Of a stretch of 64,000 nt of DNA, positions 62,752-64,000 are shown in pieces. Under the pieces are notes generated by a model, which saw nothing but the letters and a program-made list of their open reading frames with translations, was not told where the DNA came from and made no database searches. Source of the stretch: Streptomyces flaveus (GTDB lineage: Bacteria; Actinomycetota; Actinomycetes; Streptomycetales; Streptomycetaceae). Where the stretch lies: the NCBI RefSeq assembly GCF_014647675.1, contig NZ_BMPQ01000021.1, positions 80,167-144,166 of the forward strand, written 5' to 3'. Positions within the stretch are counted from its first letter, which is position 1. Each line of letters starts with the position of its first letter. The translations under genes were made by a program, and so were the position numbers.

Positions 62752-62870
62752 AGCCCGTCCGGCGTTTGAGGACGAGGCCGTTCAGGCCGATAGGGGGTCT
62801 GGGGGCGCAGCCCCCAGCGGGGTCCAGGGGCAGAGCCCCTGGCGGTGGGGTCTGGGGCGAAGCCCCAGGG
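62752..62870. repeat. Three-hairpin dispersed repeat
   Basis: After the tag CCGTCCGGCGTTTGAGGACG come three GC-stem hairpins with 3-nt loops: 62799-62817 (8 bp), 62824-62842 (8 bp) and 62852-62868 (7 bp). It lies between convergent genes and could terminate both. A related CTGGGGGCGCAGCCC sequence occurs near 10270. Confidence 0.7.
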
Positions 62871-62874
62871 ACAG

Positions 62875-63876
62875 TCACAGCCGTCCAATATCCCCGCGGG
62901 GCATACGTGGCTGACGCCGAGGCGGAGTGCGGCCGCTCAGCAGAATGAGCCGAGCCGCACGATGCCGCTGCCCCGCATACGGCTCCAGCAACTCCAACAT
63001 GACGGAGTCATCCGCATCCCGGTCACCCGCCAGCGCATACCCCACGATCCCCGGCAGATGCAGGTCCCCGACCGTCACCGAATCCGCCGCCCCATGACTG
63101 CGCTGCACGGTCTCCGCCGAGGTCCAGGGCCCGATCCCGGACACCAGCTCCAGCCGGGCCTGCGCGGCAACCGGCTCGAACCCCACCGCCTCCTCCAACC
63201 GCCGAGCCACCCGAACCGCCCGCAGAATCGTCGACGCCCGCTTGTTGTCGACCCCGGCCCGATGCCACTCCCACGAGGGGATCAACGCCCAGGTCCGCGG
63301 CTCCGGCATGACATACATGCGTCCGGGCGCGGGTCCGGGCGCCGGCACGCCGTACTTCCGTACGAGCAACTGCCAGGCCCGGTACGCCTCTTGCGTCGTG
63401 ACCTTCTGCTCCAGAATCGACGGAATCAACGACTCCATGACCAGCCCCGTACGCGTCAGCCGCAGCCCCGGCCGCCGATGCCGCGCGAGCGCAACCAGCC
63501 GATGCCGTGGCTCGAAGGCGGAGGGATCGTCCAACTCCCCGAGCATCCGCGGGAGTTGCTCCAGCAGCCAGTCGGCCCCGGGCCCCCAGGCTTCCCCCAC
63601 GGCGACCCCGCCCCGCATCGAGACCCGCAGCGTCCCGGGCCCCGCGGGCGTACGGCTGGCCCGCCACACCGCCCCGTCCGGCGTGGCCCGGAACGTCGGA
63701 TCGGCGGGCCCACGCCGCAGCGGCCCGAGCACGAGCCCCAGATCGAGCGGCCCGGGCAGCGTCCAGCTACGCGTACGCCCAGGCGCCGCGGCCTGCCGCG
63801 TCACGCGCCCGGCGGCGGCGACATGCCCGCCGCGTACGGTCGTACGCGTCGGTCGGGGGTCGAAACGTCCGGCCAC
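62875..63876 (-). CDS. DNA-3-methyladenine glycosylase 2 family protein (AlkA-like)
   Basis: The 333-residue protein has the HhH-GPD fold: SLIPSILEQKVTTQEAYRAW, the helix-hairpin-helix LVSGIGPWTSAETVQRSHGA and the catalytic aspartate D271 in VGDLHLPGIVGYAL. It should remove alkylated purines. The tail is Arg/Pro-rich (RTPPRRQPRMPRGDIGRL). It ends next to the triple-hairpin repeat. The remaining 63877-64000 holds no recognisable gene. Confidence 0.88.
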   Translation of the reverse strand: MAGRFDPRPTRTTVRGGHVAAAGRVTRQAAAPGRTRSWTLPGPLDLGLVLGPLRRGPADPTFRATPDGAVWRASRTPAGPGTLRVSMRGGVAVGEAWGPGADWLLEQLPRMLGELDDPSAFEPRHRLVALARHRRPGLRLTRTGLVMESLIPSILEQKVTTQEAYRAWQLLVRKYGVPAPGPAPGRMYVMPEPRTWALIPSWEWHRAGVDNKRASTILRAVRVARRLEEAVGFEPVAAQARLELVSGIGPWTSAETVQRSHGAADSVTVGDLHLPGIVGYALAGDRDADDSVMLELLEPYAGQRHRAARLILLSGRTPPRRQPRMPRGDIGRL

Positions 63877-64000
63877 GGGCGGGGTCCTAGGGGTGTCGGG
63901 AGCGCGGGGCGCTGAGGTGCTCTAAGAGACTAAGCGACCCCGGGGAAGTGCGGGCACGCCCCCACGCCGCCCGGCACGCACTCTCGCCGCACCGGGCACA

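Noticed and set aside
62752..62870. Possible CRISPR-like array
   Set aside because: Three hairpins differ in sequence and have no regular spacers; this is a dispersed hairpin repeat. No CRISPR array was found anywhere in the window.

Overview
The window is a GC-rich chromosomal segment from an actinomycete, almost certainly a Streptomyces. The signs are many GTG starts, long G/C-biased third codon positions, the rpsM-rpsK-rpoA-rplQ-truA and rplM-rpsI-glmM blocks in actinobacterial order, a Tat-dependent sugar-binding lipoprotein, several LytR-CpsA-Psr (LCP) genes and GC-hairpin dispersed repeats. The species cannot be named from the sequence alone.

0-19.4 kb is a housekeeping core. It holds ribosomal proteins S13 (5' cut by the window edge), S11, L17, L13 and S9, RNA polymerase alpha, TruA, GlmM, a DUF389 membrane protein and pantothenate kinase. 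Next come tsaE, an alpha/beta hydrolase, alr, nnrD and acpS, and then tsaB-rimI-tsaD. The tsaE-to-acpS block appears inverted: tsaE lies on the coaA side and acpS on the tsaB side. The block is bounded by two copies, in opposite orientation, of a 309-bp composite repeat (9909-10217 and 15873-16180). The 3' end of alr runs into what looks like the right end of an IS200/IS605-type element.

19.5-27.6 kb is a carbohydrate locus: LacI regulator, Tat lipoprotein binding protein, two ABC permeases, a GH3 glycosidase and a second LacI regulator. The layout matches the xylobiose (bxl) type. Candidate operators of the form CGAA-N3-TTCG or similar lie near the genes.

27.6-37.7 kb is mixed accessory and metabolic sequence: an LCP protein, a two-domain YciI protein, a winged-helix protein overlapping a Uma2-type nuclease gene, an ECF42-like sigma factor with a TPR tail, an M19 dipeptidase, a divergent VOC/CGNR pair with repeated GTTAC motifs between them, a UDP-glucose dehydrogenase and an acyl-CoA dehydrogenase. 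At 37.7-39.5 kb a compact HTH-integrase gene pair sits between two hairpin terminators.

39.6-49.9 kb carries a secreted S33 peptidase, an ABC exporter with a two-component system (four closely packed genes), a UvrA2-like ATPase, an AraC regulator with a VOC protein, a VOC gene remnant and a 16-cysteine copper-storage-like protein.

49.9-64 kb is an envelope region. It has five LCP paralogues on the minus strand, interrupted by one GT2 glycosyltransferase, followed by a TIGR03089 protein, a peptidoglycan-recognition amidase, a sugar-nucleotide pyrophosphorylase and an AlkA-like DNA glycosylase. With the UDP-glucose dehydrogenase upstream, the gene content suggests synthesis of sugar-nucleotide precursors and attachment of glycopolymers to peptidoglycan. 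This is inferred from family membership and position.
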